Positions 21,586 to 29,702 of a stretch of DNA of 34,114 bases are shown here, piece by piece. The DNA comes from Bifidobacterium aquikefiri (GTDB taxonomy: Bacteria > Actinomycetota > Actinomycetes > Actinomycetales > Bifidobacteriaceae). Position 1 is the first letter of the stretch, and each line of letters begins with the position of its first letter. The translations under genes and the position numbers were made by a program. Where the stretch lies: assembly GCF_002259795.1 (NCBI RefSeq), contig NZ_MWXA01000014.1, forward strand, positions 1 through 34,114. The letters are read 5' to 3'. Under the pieces are notes generated by a model. That model worked only from the letters and a program-made list of their open reading frames with translations, made no database searches and was not told the origin of the DNA.

Positions 21586-23292
21586 TTGCTTCGTTTCATA
21601 GATGAAAGTGGCGGGATCGATCTTCTTGGATAGGAATGGGCGTACACCGCGTAGCGTGTACACGCATTCATCCGAGTTGATGAGCGCCAGCTCGTCGGGT
21701 GTCATCAGTTCGCGTTTGACCTTGTGCCATGATTTGGTGCTGCTGCCGCTCATCCCGTAGCTTTGGCTGTCCTCGCGCACGTCGATGGTGCCGGAGCCGA
21801 GGCGTTTGCTCAGCCACTCGTTGGTCGTATTGTCGTTCGAACCGAGGTAGAGGATGGAATCGCAGTTGCCGACGATGGTATCCCAATGCTCCTTGTACAT
21901 GGCTTTGCCCTGGCTGTAGGACTGCATGACGATGCACGCGCTGATCCACCGGCTTCTGAACGTGGAGATACGCTGTTCGAAGTCGGGAATCTTACCGATA
22001 TTGGCGAACTCGTCCAACAAGCATTGAATCGGCACCTGCACATGCCCTTCGGGACTGTGATCCGCGATGTAGATGTTCTCTTCGAACAGGCACTGGTAGA
22101 AGATCGAGGCGAGGAAGCTGAACGTGCGATCCGTGTCCGACAACTCCAGGAACAACACGGTTTTTTCTCTGCCCAACCGTCCCAGATCAATGTCATCGTC
22201 CGAGAGCATCGCCCTGACATGGCCCACCTGCATGGGTGCAAGCCTGTTGCCCAGGCTGATGATGATGCTTTTCTTGGTTTCCCCGGCACCCTGCGTGAAT
22301 GGCGTGTACTCCTTGATAGCGAACTCAAGGCCCTGGATGATGCGCGTGGCCTCGTCATCGAACCGGTCGGGATCCTGCATGAAAGATGCCACCATGTGTT
22401 TCGCGGATTCGAACATCAAATCAACGTCGAAACGTTTGTTCTCATCCTGTTCACTGGCTCCCATACGGCCGACCAGATCAATGACCATCGGCAATGACGG
22501 CTGCTCTTCGGCAAAATACACGAACGCTATCAGCGCGTTCAGGAGGGCACGTTCCGAACTGACCCAGAACGAGTCCGATGATTCCTTCGCGGCCGCGCCG
22601 GAGGTGTTGTTGATCAGGTTTTCCGTCAACCGTAGGATCGACACTTCGGGATCCTGACGGTTGAAATACTTCATCGGGTTGAAATGATTCGACTGAGCGA
22701 AATCAATCAGGTTCAAGCATCGTACCTGGTAGCCGCGTGAGGCCAATTCCATGCCGTAGTCGCGCATGATCTCGCCCTTGGGATCGGTGACCGCGTAACT
22801 GGTCAGGGCACGGCGCAGGTTCGGCATGATGAAGGCTCGGGTCTTGCCCGTACCGGAACCACCGATAATGAACGCATTGAGATTGCGTTGCGTCCTGTGG
22901 GTATCCAGGCTCAATCCTTCGGATTGGGTGAATTGAATGTTGTTCACGCTCTTGTGTTCCATGAAGGGGCGGATGTCCTTCATGGTGCCCCACGAAGCGG
23001 ATCCATGCTCCTCACCGTTGCGTTCCTTACGCCATCCCGCGTTATAGAGCACTATCAGGCCAAGCACCACCACACTTGCCGTGGCCGCCAGCAGATCCGT
23101 CCGGTAGAGGGAGAAATGGAAGGGACGGGAGATGATGTCGGCGAACAGCCGATTCGAGATCTGGTCGAAGCTCATGCCCTGGGCATGATCCATTCGCACC
23201 TGGAAGCTGATCTTGTCCACCATCCAAAACAGGATGACGGCCAGGATGATGCCGAATACGGTCAGATCGCGTGTACTGCGGGTTCTTGTCAT
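21580..23292 (-). CDS. virD4: VirD4/TraG-type coupling protein
   Basis: This 570-aa protein has two N-terminal membrane helices (about 10-28 and 66-84), Walker A GGSGTGKT at 144-151, an ITDPKGE-like box (AVTDPKGEIM) and Walker B LLDEFANIG near 430. It is a hexameric ATPase that passes the relaxase-DNA complex to the channel. AAGGTGA five bases upstream of the ATG contains the stop of the preceding gene, so translation is coupled. The order PcfB-like, OB-fold, Pro-rich, VirD4 resembles pCF10-type clusters. Confidence 0.95.
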   Translation of the reverse strand: MTRTRSTRDLTVFGIILAVILFWMVDKISFQVRMDHAQGMSFDQISNRLFADIISRPFHFSLYRTDLLAATASVVVLGLIVLYNAGWRKERNGEEHGSASWGTMKDIRPFMEHKSVNNIQFTQSEGLSLDTHRTQRNLNAFIIGGSGTGKTRAFIMPNLRRALTSYAVTDPKGEIMRDYGMELASRGYQVRCLNLIDFAQSNHFNPMKYFNRQDPEVSILRLTENLINNTSGAAAKESSDSFWVSSERALLNALIAFVYFAEEQPSLPMVIDLVGRMGASEQDENKRFDVDLMFESAKHMVASFMQDPDRFDDEATRIIQGLEFAIKEYTPFTQGAGETKKSIIISLGNRLAPMQVGHVRAMLSDDDIDLGRLGREKTVLFLELSDTDRTFSFLASIFYQCLFEENIYIADHSPEGHVQVPIQCLLDEFANIGKIPDFEQRISTFRSRWISACIVMQSYSQGKAMYKEHWDTIVGNCDSILYLGSNDNTTNEWLSKRLGSGTIDVREDSQSYGMSGSSTKSWHKVKRELMTPDELALINSDECVYTLRGVRPFLSKKIDPATFIYETKQS

Positions 23293-23296
23293 GACT

Positions 23297-23746
23297 TCAC
23301 CTTTTCACTGTGTCCATGCGGGCGTTGCGTTCATCATCATGGGTGAGCACACTGCCGTCTGATGATCCGCCGGCGGCCTGCTGCTCACGCGCATGCTGCT
23401 CGTCGATGAGCTGCCGGGCGGTCTGATGCAGGAGGGTGCGCACATCCAAAGCGCTACGCCGCCGCGCATCATCCGCCTGCCCATCCGCCCGTGCAACAGG
23501 CGCGGGTGCGCTAACTGATGCCGGTTCGCTAATGCGGGGCTGTGCTGGTAGCGGTGGTACCCGATGCCGGCTGAGGTTGGGTGGTGTTGGATCCGTTGCG
23601 GAAGACGGTATCGACACCACGGTGATACCCTCACCATGCCAGGTGATCACACGTGGGCCGGAGGTGCCCGTCATCGCCTGAAAGATACGCAAGCCTGGCG
23701 AACTGGACTGCGTGCCGCCGACATGGAGTTGGGCGGTGACACTCAT
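23297..23746 (-). CDS. Unknown proline-rich protein, 149 aa
   Basis: The gene starts in an ATGA overlap with the OB-fold gene and ends inside the ribosome site of virD4, so it is firmly part of the operon. An N-terminal beta-like part (VTAQLHVGGTQSSSPGLRIF, VITWHGEGITVVSIP) is followed by a Pro/Ala linker and a helical, charged end (LHQTARQLIDEQHAREQQ). No known domain is recognised. A cytosolic helper of the coupling protein is a guess from position. Confidence 0.65.
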   Translation of the reverse strand: MSVTAQLHVGGTQSSSPGLRIFQAMTGTSGPRVITWHGEGITVVSIPSSATDPTPPNLSRHRVPPLPAQPRISEPASVSAPAPVARADGQADDARRRSALDVRTLLHQTARQLIDEQHAREQQAAGGSSDGSVLTHDDERNARMDTVKR

Positions 23747-24084
23747 AGTTCACTCTCCTGCCATGTTTCGCTGGTTTCCCCGGTCATCGCCTCAACGTTG
23801 ACGACGGCCGAACTATGGCCGGCATTGTTCTGTTTCTCCCTGACGAAGCCTCGTATCCAGAGCAGGTCACCACGGGTGTACTGCTGAGCCTGACAGTATC
23901 GAGATACCGTGCCACGAGCGTTGCATGGCACGCTGATGAGCTGATTGCCGCCAATATCGCAGGTCACCGTCAGATACGTGACTTCATTGCCATCACCGAA
24001 ACGCACATGTTTCGGCTCTTTCAACAAGGTGCCACTGATCCACACTTGCGATCCAGGGGGAAGAATATCGTGCTGTTCACTCAT
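23743..24084 (-). CDS. OB-fold/SSB-like protein of the transfer operon
   Basis: This 113-aa protein is counted from the ATG at 24084 (AGGTGA five bases upstream, containing the stop of the preceding gene). The strands follow the SSB order: QVWISGTLLKEPKHVRFGDG, EVTYLTVTCDIGGNQ, ISVPCNARGTVSRYC and RGDLLWIRGFVREKQN. It resembles the plasmid's first SSB-like protein only in pattern. It may bind the strand being transferred or help the coupling protein. It overlaps the next gene by ATGA. Confidence 0.65.
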   Translation of the reverse strand: MSEQHDILPPGSQVWISGTLLKEPKHVRFGDGNEVTYLTVTCDIGGNQLISVPCNARGTVSRYCQAQQYTRGDLLWIRGFVREKQNNAGHSSAVVNVEAMTGETSETWQESEL

Positions 24085-24089
24085 CACGG

Positions 24090-25031
24090 TCACCTGGTTT
24101 TCGCCTTGGATACCGTATGCACGGGCGCAGCACCACGCGACCGGTTGATACGTTCCTGGGTATCCTGCTTCAATTCACGACGCACATCGGACGCTGTTTT
24201 CTTCTTCGGCGTGGCTTTCGATGAGACACGGGTCTGTGTCTGCACCGGCTGCTGCACTGATGGTGCTTGCGTCGGCTGCACCGGGGTGAGCTGATCGTAA
24301 TTGAGTACACGGTTCGTGTCGAAATGCTTCACATGCTGCGCGTATGAGTCGATGAACTGCTTGACGGCCGGCTGGCATGATTGCGGGAACGCAATCTGCT
24401 TCACACCGTTCTCACCGTCACTCATCGTGTATGGGATACCCAGTTTGGTGAAATTGTCGCTGATGATTTTCGCATCACGATCCCACTGCACCGTACTGAA
24501 CTGCATGGTGAACCGGGGAGCGTCAGAGGGCAATGTTGCCGGCACGAGATCCGCGGCTTTCGTCACCGCCACATCCTGAGCGACTTGGTTCACTCCCTGG
24601 GCTTGTTCGGGTACCACCACGGGGTCAATGGCAACTTTGCCATCGACCTTGGCCAACGTGCGTTCAAGCGCATGCTTGACCATATCAGCATCCGAACCTT
24701 TGAATACCAGGTAATATTTGCCGGTATCAGCGTTTTTCTCGATACCGTAATGCACGCCATAACGGTGCAGCTGCGTGCGAGCAGTACGCATATCCTCACG
24801 GGAAAGCTGCTCGGTGAAATGCAGGTCACCACCAGACTTCTTCGTGAGGCGAACCACTGATTCTCGGCCTTGCCGCAGCGTGTCCTTCGTGGTTTTGCCC
24901 ACGGCGGTGATAGCGGTCGATGTCGCGGATCCCAGAAGGTTCGCGGCACGCTCACTGATCCGTAGAATCAGGGTTGCTCCCTGCATGACCGCGCTCAGCA
25001 CGCTTTGTGCGATCTGTTCTTCCATAACCAT
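24090..25031 (-). CDS. pcfB: PcfB-like (DUF3801) coupling accessory protein
   Basis: This 313-aa protein is helical at the N-terminus, with a DUF3801-like core (about 60-135: KKSGGDLHFTEQLSREDMR, HRYGVHYGIEKNADTGKYYL, FKGSDADMVKHALE). A second similar helix-strand unit lies near 180-235, where FTMQFSTVQWDRDAKIISD and LGIPYTMSDGENG repeat the same plan, so the protein may be an internal duplication. PcfB binds the coupling protein and presents the relaxosome. The tail from residue 277 (KKTASDVRRELKQDT) matches the Fic protein tail. AAGG precedes the ATG. Confidence 0.75.
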   Translation of the reverse strand: MVMEEQIAQSVLSAVMQGATLILRISERAANLLGSATSTAITAVGKTTKDTLRQGRESVVRLTKKSGGDLHFTEQLSREDMRTARTQLHRYGVHYGIEKNADTGKYYLVFKGSDADMVKHALERTLAKVDGKVAIDPVVVPEQAQGVNQVAQDVAVTKAADLVPATLPSDAPRFTMQFSTVQWDRDAKIISDNFTKLGIPYTMSDGENGVKQIAFPQSCQPAVKQFIDSYAQHVKHFDTNRVLNYDQLTPVQPTQAPSVQQPVQTQTRVSSKATPKKKTASDVRRELKQDTQERINRSRGAAPVHTVSKAKTR

Positions 25032-25076
25032 GATGGCCTTCGCTTTCGTTCAAAAGAATGGTTGAAATATTGAAGA

Positions 25077-25110
25077 ATGCCCCGCCCGCAGGGGAAAGCA
25101 GACGGGGCAT
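25077..25110 (-). promoter_or_regulatory. Leader hairpin before pcfB
   Basis: ATGCCCCG (25077-25084) pairs with CGGGGCAT (25103-25110), ending 45 bases before the pcfB start. An equivalent hairpin stands 44-46 bases before the 25311 start, and both leaders end in CGAAAG...GCCATCATG. The gap 25032-25164 also contains GACGGTT-GGGGG-AACCGTC (25148-25166), overlapping the stop of the 48-aa gene. Confidence 0.5.
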
Positions 25111-25164
25111 CATAGGGCCGGTAGTCATGCCTGCCGGCTGAAACCGTGACGGTTGGGGGAACCG

Positions 25165-25311
25165 TCAGTGCCTTGCATGAGGGTCGGTGCGGTGTTGAGA
25201 GACCGCATCCAGATAGTCGAGCTGCTTGTCTCCCATCGCGGCAGCCCGGCATAGTGACAGCCCCATGAGTATGACGAACGCCACGATGATGGCTCCTACG
25301 ATCCACAGCAT
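25165..25311 (-). CDS. Small single-pass membrane protein, 48 aa
   Basis: AGGAG seven bases before the ATG at 25311 sets the start; the longer frame to 25425 runs through the hairpin and into the adhesin gene. One membrane helix (LWIVGAIIVAFVILMGLSL) is followed by a polar tail ending in HRTDPHARH. It lies between adhesin and pcfB. I know of no family. It is probably a structural or regulatory peptide of the channel. Confidence 0.65.
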   Translation of the reverse strand: MLWIVGAIIVAFVILMGLSLCRAAAMGDKQLDYLDAVSQHRTDPHARH

Positions 25312-25355
25312 GATGGCTCCTTTCGAGAGACTGGATAAGCGAATACTTGTAGGGG

Positions 25356-25393
25356 ATGCCCCGCCTGGAAGAGAGAAGCAAGCGAGGCAAGCA
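25356..25393 (-). promoter_or_regulatory. Leader hairpin before the 48-aa membrane gene
   Basis: GCCCCGC (25358-25364) pairs with GCGAGGC (25382-25388), read on the minus strand as GCCTCGC...GCGGGGC with one G-T pair. The flanks (GGGGCAT, TTGCTTC) match the hairpin at 25077-25110. It overlaps neither gene and lies 5' of the ribosome site in the minus direction. It may be an RNA-processing or stability site that sets expression within the operon. Confidence 0.5.
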
Positions 25394-25396
25394 TGA

Positions 25397-28300
25397 TTAC
25401 TGCTGTTGAGCAGTAGTATCCTCACGTTGGGCAGTGAGACGGCGACGGTAGAAGGTCAGGCCAACACCTGCACCGGCGAGCACGGCAACCGCTACAGCCA
25501 CCCAGAGAATGTCCGCACCAGTTTTCGCCAGAGCACTCTTCGCGGCAGCGGGCTTGTTGTAGCCGTTCCAATCATCTTTGGCGCTGATCGCAGTGTCATA
25601 GCACACCTTGTCCGGGTCGGCCTTCGCGGTCTTGCCATCGAACGGGTCAGAGTCGATGACCGGGCAGTCAATGATCGGCTGCGCGGTGACCTTCGCACGA
25701 TCCGTGTGGTGGTCGTTGCTCTTGATGCCCTTCAATGTGCCGGTGACATCCACCGACGCTCCGGGCTTCAACACGAGCGTGTCCCAGTTGGCCGGATACT
25801 TGAAGTCCACGACGGTGCCGGAACCTGTAATGGTCTGATCCTTCAAATCAATCTTCGAGAGGTTGATCTTGCCGGTGTTGGTGATATGGAACACGATCTG
25901 TGTGTCACCTGTGACGTTCAGGGCGTCGCTTGGCGTATTGCGATCCCCGGCCTTCATGCCGCTCTTCGCATCATATTTTTCAATGCTGATGGATGGCGTC
26001 TGATCAGGAGTATGGGTGACCACCACGTTCGACGGCCTTTCCTGGCCGTTGAGCGTTTCAACGAACTGGTTCTTCACATCCCCGGTCTTGATGCGTTCCA
26101 TCTGCACGTAAGCGCGCCACCCCTGCTCGGTCGTGTCGTTCGAGGAGGCGATAGCCAGGTAGCGGGCGGTGGCGGTCACCGTGAGCACACCATCCTTATC
26201 GACGGCCGTGAACAGGTCCCCACCGAACTTCGTGGAGTCCACGCCACTGCCGGCGATACGATCACCCTTCGCGGCCAAGGTCACGGCCTTGCCATCCTGG
26301 TATTCGACCACATCCTTCGTCGCGTACACCGCCCACTGGCCGGTGTACCGGTCATGCGCCTGATCGTAATCATCCACGATCTTCCAGTCGGTGATCTGCT
26401 GGTACGCACGATTCGTGTGCAACGTCGAAGATTCCAACTGGTAGAGGAACAGATGGTTCAAGTAGATGCTCTGATCGTTCACCGAAGCGCCGCCCACGTT
26501 GACCGTCACATCCTTGGCAGGGTTGATCTCCTTCAACGGGTTGCTAACGGTGTTCGTCAGCTTCTGCTCGTTGTTGGTGATCTGCGTGGCGGTGTTCGTC
26601 ACGGTGTACCCGTCCTTGACGGCCTTCACCGTCATGGGCAGCACGATCTGGTAGGTCTGGCCAAGCACCGTCTGGTCGATGGCTGGGGACTTCAACGCAT
26701 CCAACTTCTGGATCGAATACGCCTGCAAATCAGACGGCTGAGGATCACCCTTCACGGTCTCACCCGTGGCGGGAATGATGGTGTCCACCGTCTTGAAGAA
26801 GGCGTAAAGCACGCCATCCTTGTCCTGGATGTTGAACTTGCCGGTCACGTCACTGCCCTTGGCATCAAGCACCTGGATCGCTGACGTGTCCAGCTTCAAA
26901 TACTCCTGGTCGTAATCATCGACCATCCCCAAGCGTTGCACCACATACGCGGTGTTGGTCAGCTTCGAGGCATCGAGGTTGACACGATAGTAGATCCGGT
27001 CGCCCAGCACGGCGGTCTTGCCATCAATGTTGATCTTCGCATCAGCCTGTGTGTCCTGCTTGGATGGGTTGTCATCGGGAGGCGTGTTCTCCACGATGTT
27101 CGACGGGGTGATGGAATTGTTCAAGGTCAACTTCCACTGGTTATCGACCTTCGTGTTCGCGGGAGCGTCAGCGGAGACGGTGCCTTCGAAGCGCACGATG
27201 ATGCGCGGGTTCGATCCGGCCTTCCAGTTGGCCTTCACCCAGGCATCGGAGAACGCGATGCGAACCGTGTGAGCACTGTCATCCCAGGTTCCGGTGTACT
27301 GGCTCTTGGGAATGATGTTACCCGTGTTCAAGTCCGTGACCTCCAAGGTCTGCTTGTCCACGTTGAGATACTGATCGTAACTATCAGTAACTCCCACATT
27401 GGTGACCTGGTATGCCAGGTTCGCGGGCAGTTTCGGCGTGGTCTCAAGCTTGTATTCGACCTTCTGGCCGGGGAACACGGTCTTGCCGTCCACGCTGGAC
27501 TGGTCGCCGCCCTGGGAGGCTTCGGCCAGCACATCCTTCGTCACTGGTGGCACATAGCCACAGATCTCAGGCTCGTTCGTATCCTCACTCTGCGTGTTCA
27601 CGGTTTCGGATCCCGCGTTCGTCAAACCGGCACCATCGTTCACGTTCGATGGGTTCGTGCAGAAGGTCAGCTCGTCGCCGGCGTTCTTGCCGAAGTCGGA
27701 GCGCACCTGCTTCGCGCCGCCACCGTTGGCAAAATTGATGGATCCCGGAATCAGCAACGTCACCTGCTTGGCCTTCGCCAAACCCTTCAACGAAGCCAGG
27801 TAACCGGCCTTCGCAGTCGCCGTGGCAGTCGTACCATTCACCGAGATCGTGAACTGGTCGGTCACGTCCGTGCCCGTGTTGGCGATGTCCGCGACGCTGG
27901 ACTGCTGCTCGCTGCTCGCATCGGCCTCGTACACGCGGATCTTGGAAGCGTCGGCCGCATCGAAGATGTAGTCAGCCTTCGCCCAATCATCCGTTAGAGT
28001 GAGCTTGGAAGGAGCCTGGATCAGGTTCGCGGCCACCGTACCGTTGACCACCGAGCCGACCGTATCGCCGTCGAGGAATGTTTCAGTGTCGGCACCGGTC
28101 TGGTTGCTTTTGGACGGGTCGATCACGGCCTGCCATTTGCCATCCACGTATTTGATCCAGGACTTGTCGGGGTTGGGACGCCAGGTAGGGAATGTCTTGC
28201 CATCCGTGTTCACGGTCGGCTCCTGATTCCACTTGACCGAAGCCACATCATCAATCTTGCTGAAATCGGGCTTGGCAACCGTCACGTCGAAGCTGAACGC

Positions 28301-29563
28301 ATAGGTGTGATCCAATGGCATCTCGCCCTTGGCCTTCGTTCGCACGGCGGTCACCGTGTTAGCGGCCTTGTCCCACGTGATCGTGAAATCGCCGGAAACG
28401 TCGGCACTACTCGTGGTATCCACCAGCTTGTAATTGTCGATGGAATAGCTCACGCCATTAGGTGTGATCTTGTCCTGAATGGTCATCTCGTAGCCGCCAC
28501 GACCGGTACCGGTCGTAATCGTCGTGCGGTTCACCATCTGGTCGGCAGACGTGCCGTCCTCGATGCTCTTCGAAGGCTTTGCAGGAGGGACAGCAGCCAC
28601 GGGGAACGATTCAGAAGCCTCGCGATCCGTGGTATCCACGGCAGCCGCCATCTTGCCCTGCTTGGCAACCTGGACGTCAAACCAGTATGTGCCTTCCTGC
28701 CAGTGTGACATGCCAAAGTCGGTAGGTGTGAAGTCGGGCGAGTTCTTCGTGCCGTCATTGCTGACCGTGACACTCTTCGTCACACTCTTCGCGGCCACGT
28801 ACCCATTCTTCTGCCCGTCGTAGTGCATGATGACCTTCGCCGTAAGGTTCTCGCTCAGCGAGGAACCACCATTAGACGTGGTGATCACGTCATGCACCGC
28901 AGCGGTGGAACCCACCTTCATCGACGCCGGCGAAGCCTGCTTCGTGGAAACCGACAGATTATAAGCCACCGGAGGCTCGTCGCTGGACAACACAATCACG
29001 ATGATGCCAGGAGACTTCGCAGCCTCACGAGCAACCAAACCGTTAATAGTGGTCACACCGTCAGAAAATGGAGTGGTGGTCTGATAATCAACACCCTCAT
29101 ACGAGTAGCTTTTCCCCTGCGTAGTTGCATTCCAAGCAGCAGCCCACTGATCTGAGTTGAATCCACCGGTCGAACCGGTGTACTGCCCATCTGTGGACAC
29201 CGCGCCGACACTGACCAGGCGGCAGCCCGCATTCGTGCTGCCATCATGCTTCGCGGCATAACGTGACTGGCATTCACTCACCGCACTGTTCAACGCCGTT
29301 GTGGCAGCCGCATCCGCAGGATGCGTGGCATCGTTGTACGAAGTCAGACCCATGCTCGCCAACGCAACATCGACGTTGGCCAGCGTAGGAGCACCAAAGC
29401 TATCACGATAGGCAAAACTGATCTGACCGTCACCGCCTGAACCCGTGCCGCCCCCACCGGATCCGCCACCACCATCAGCGAAAGCCAGTGGCGAAACAAG
29501 CGTGGAAAGCGCCGCAATCACAGCAGCAGCTACGGTCGCACCCTTCTTCCAATTCCTCATCAT
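25397..29563 (-). CDS. LAKTG-anchored surface adhesin (AgI/II- or PrgB-like)
   Basis: This 1388-aa protein has a signal peptide (MRNWKKGATVAAAVIAALS to about residue 29) and a Gly-rich spacer. A variable N-terminal half with IIVIVLSSDEPPVAYN and WIKYVDGKWQ follows. Then come three repeated domains starting near residues 673, 840 and 1014, each with a DGK/NVGG turn, (T/N)xAY and a DSYDQ or DDYDQ box. They resemble the isopeptide-forming C2/C3 domains of antigen I/II and of the pCF10 aggregation protein PrgB. The end is LAKTG (1345-1349), a hydrophobic helix and RRR. It is probably a mating-aggregation adhesin anchored by a host sortase. The first two codons are both ATG, and the second (29560) is better spaced from AAGGG. 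Confidence 0.85.
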   Translation of the reverse strand: MMRNWKKGATVAAAVIAALSTLVSPLAFADGGGGSGGGGTGSGGDGQISFAYRDSFGAPTLANVDVALASMGLTSYNDATHPADAAATTALNSAVSECQSRYAAKHDGSTNAGCRLVSVGAVSTDGQYTGSTGGFNSDQWAAAWNATTQGKSYSYEGVDYQTTTPFSDGVTTINGLVAREAAKSPGIIVIVLSSDEPPVAYNLSVSTKQASPASMKVGSTAAVHDVITTSNGGSSLSENLTAKVIMHYDGQKNGYVAAKSVTKSVTVSNDGTKNSPDFTPTDFGMSHWQEGTYWFDVQVAKQGKMAAAVDTTDREASESFPVAAVPPAKPSKSIEDGTSADQMVNRTTITTGTGRGGYEMTIQDKITPNGVSYSIDNYKLVDTTSSADVSGDFTITWDKAANTVTAVRTKAKGEMPLDHTYAFSFDVTVAKPDFSKIDDVASVKWNQEPTVNTDGKTFPTWRPNPDKSWIKYVDGKWQAVIDPSKSNQTGADTETFLDGDTVGSVVNGTVAANLIQAPSKLTLTDDWAKADYIFDAADASKIRVYEADASSEQQSSVADIANTGTDVTDQFTISVNGTTATATAKAGYLASLKGLAKAKQVTLLIPGSINFANGGGAKQVRSDFGKNAGDELTFCTNPSNVNDGAGLTNAGSETVNTQSEDTNEPEICGYVPPVTKDVLAEASQGGDQSSVDGKTVFPGQKVEYKLETTPKLPANLAYQVTNVGVTDSYDQYLNVDKQTLEVTDLNTGNIIPKSQYTGTWDDSAHTVRIAFSDAWVKANWKAGSNPRIIVRFEGTVSADAPANTKVDNQWKLTLNNSITPSNIVENTPPDDNPSKQDTQADAKINIDGKTAVLGDRIYYRVNLDASKLTNTAYVVQRLGMVDDYDQEYLKLDTSAIQVLDAKGSDVTGKFNIQDKDGVLYAFFKTVDTIIPATGETVKGDPQPSDLQAYSIQKLDALKSPAIDQTVLGQTYQIVLPMTVKAVKDGYTVTNTATQITNNEQKLTNTVSNPLKEINPAKDVTVNVGGASVNDQSIYLNHLFLYQLESSTLHTNRAYQQITDWKIVDDYDQAHDRYTGQWAVYATKDVVEYQDGKAVTLAAKGDRIAGSGVDSTKFGGDLFTAVDKDGVLTVTATARYLAIASSNDTTEQGWRAYVQMERIKTGDVKNQFVETLNGQERPSNVVVTHTPDQTPSISIEKYDAKSGMKAGDRNTPSDALNVTGDTQIVFHITNTGKINLSKIDLKDQTITGSGTVVDFKYPANWDTLVLKPGASVDVTGTLKGIKSNDHHTDRAKVTAQPIIDCPVIDSDPFDGKTAKADPDKVCYDTAISAKDDWNGYNKPAAAKSALAKTGADILWVAVAVAVLAGAGVGLTFYRRRLTAQREDTTAQQQ

Positions 29564-29577
29564 TAACCCTTATCATT

Positions 29578-29656
29578 AAGGGGCAGCCCCTTGTGGACTG
29601 CCGTAGTAGAGGCTCCCTGCCATCGCGCTCATCCTGGAAGATAGAATCGCGACGGC
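29578..29656 (-). promoter_or_regulatory. Hairpins in the adhesin leader
   Basis: AAGGGG-CAG-CCCCTT (29578-29592) stands 15 bases before the adhesin ATG. GCCATCGCG (29619-29627) pairs with CGCGACGGC (29648-29656) with one mismatch and a 20-base loop. Beyond them lies a T-rich stretch (ATTTTTTATTG, plus strand) and then the stop of the 29703 gene. The inner hairpin lies close to the ribosome site and could limit adhesin translation. The rest of the 139-base gap shows nothing else. Confidence 0.4.
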
Positions 29657-29702
29657 GGGGGGCACATTTTTTATTGATTATTCAATTACAAGAATTATCT
29701 GT

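Noticed and set aside
25406-26884. 492-aa plus-strand open frame opposite the adhesin
   Set aside because: His/Arg/Val/Leu-rich antisense shadow of a real coding region; no ribosome site or recognisable domain.
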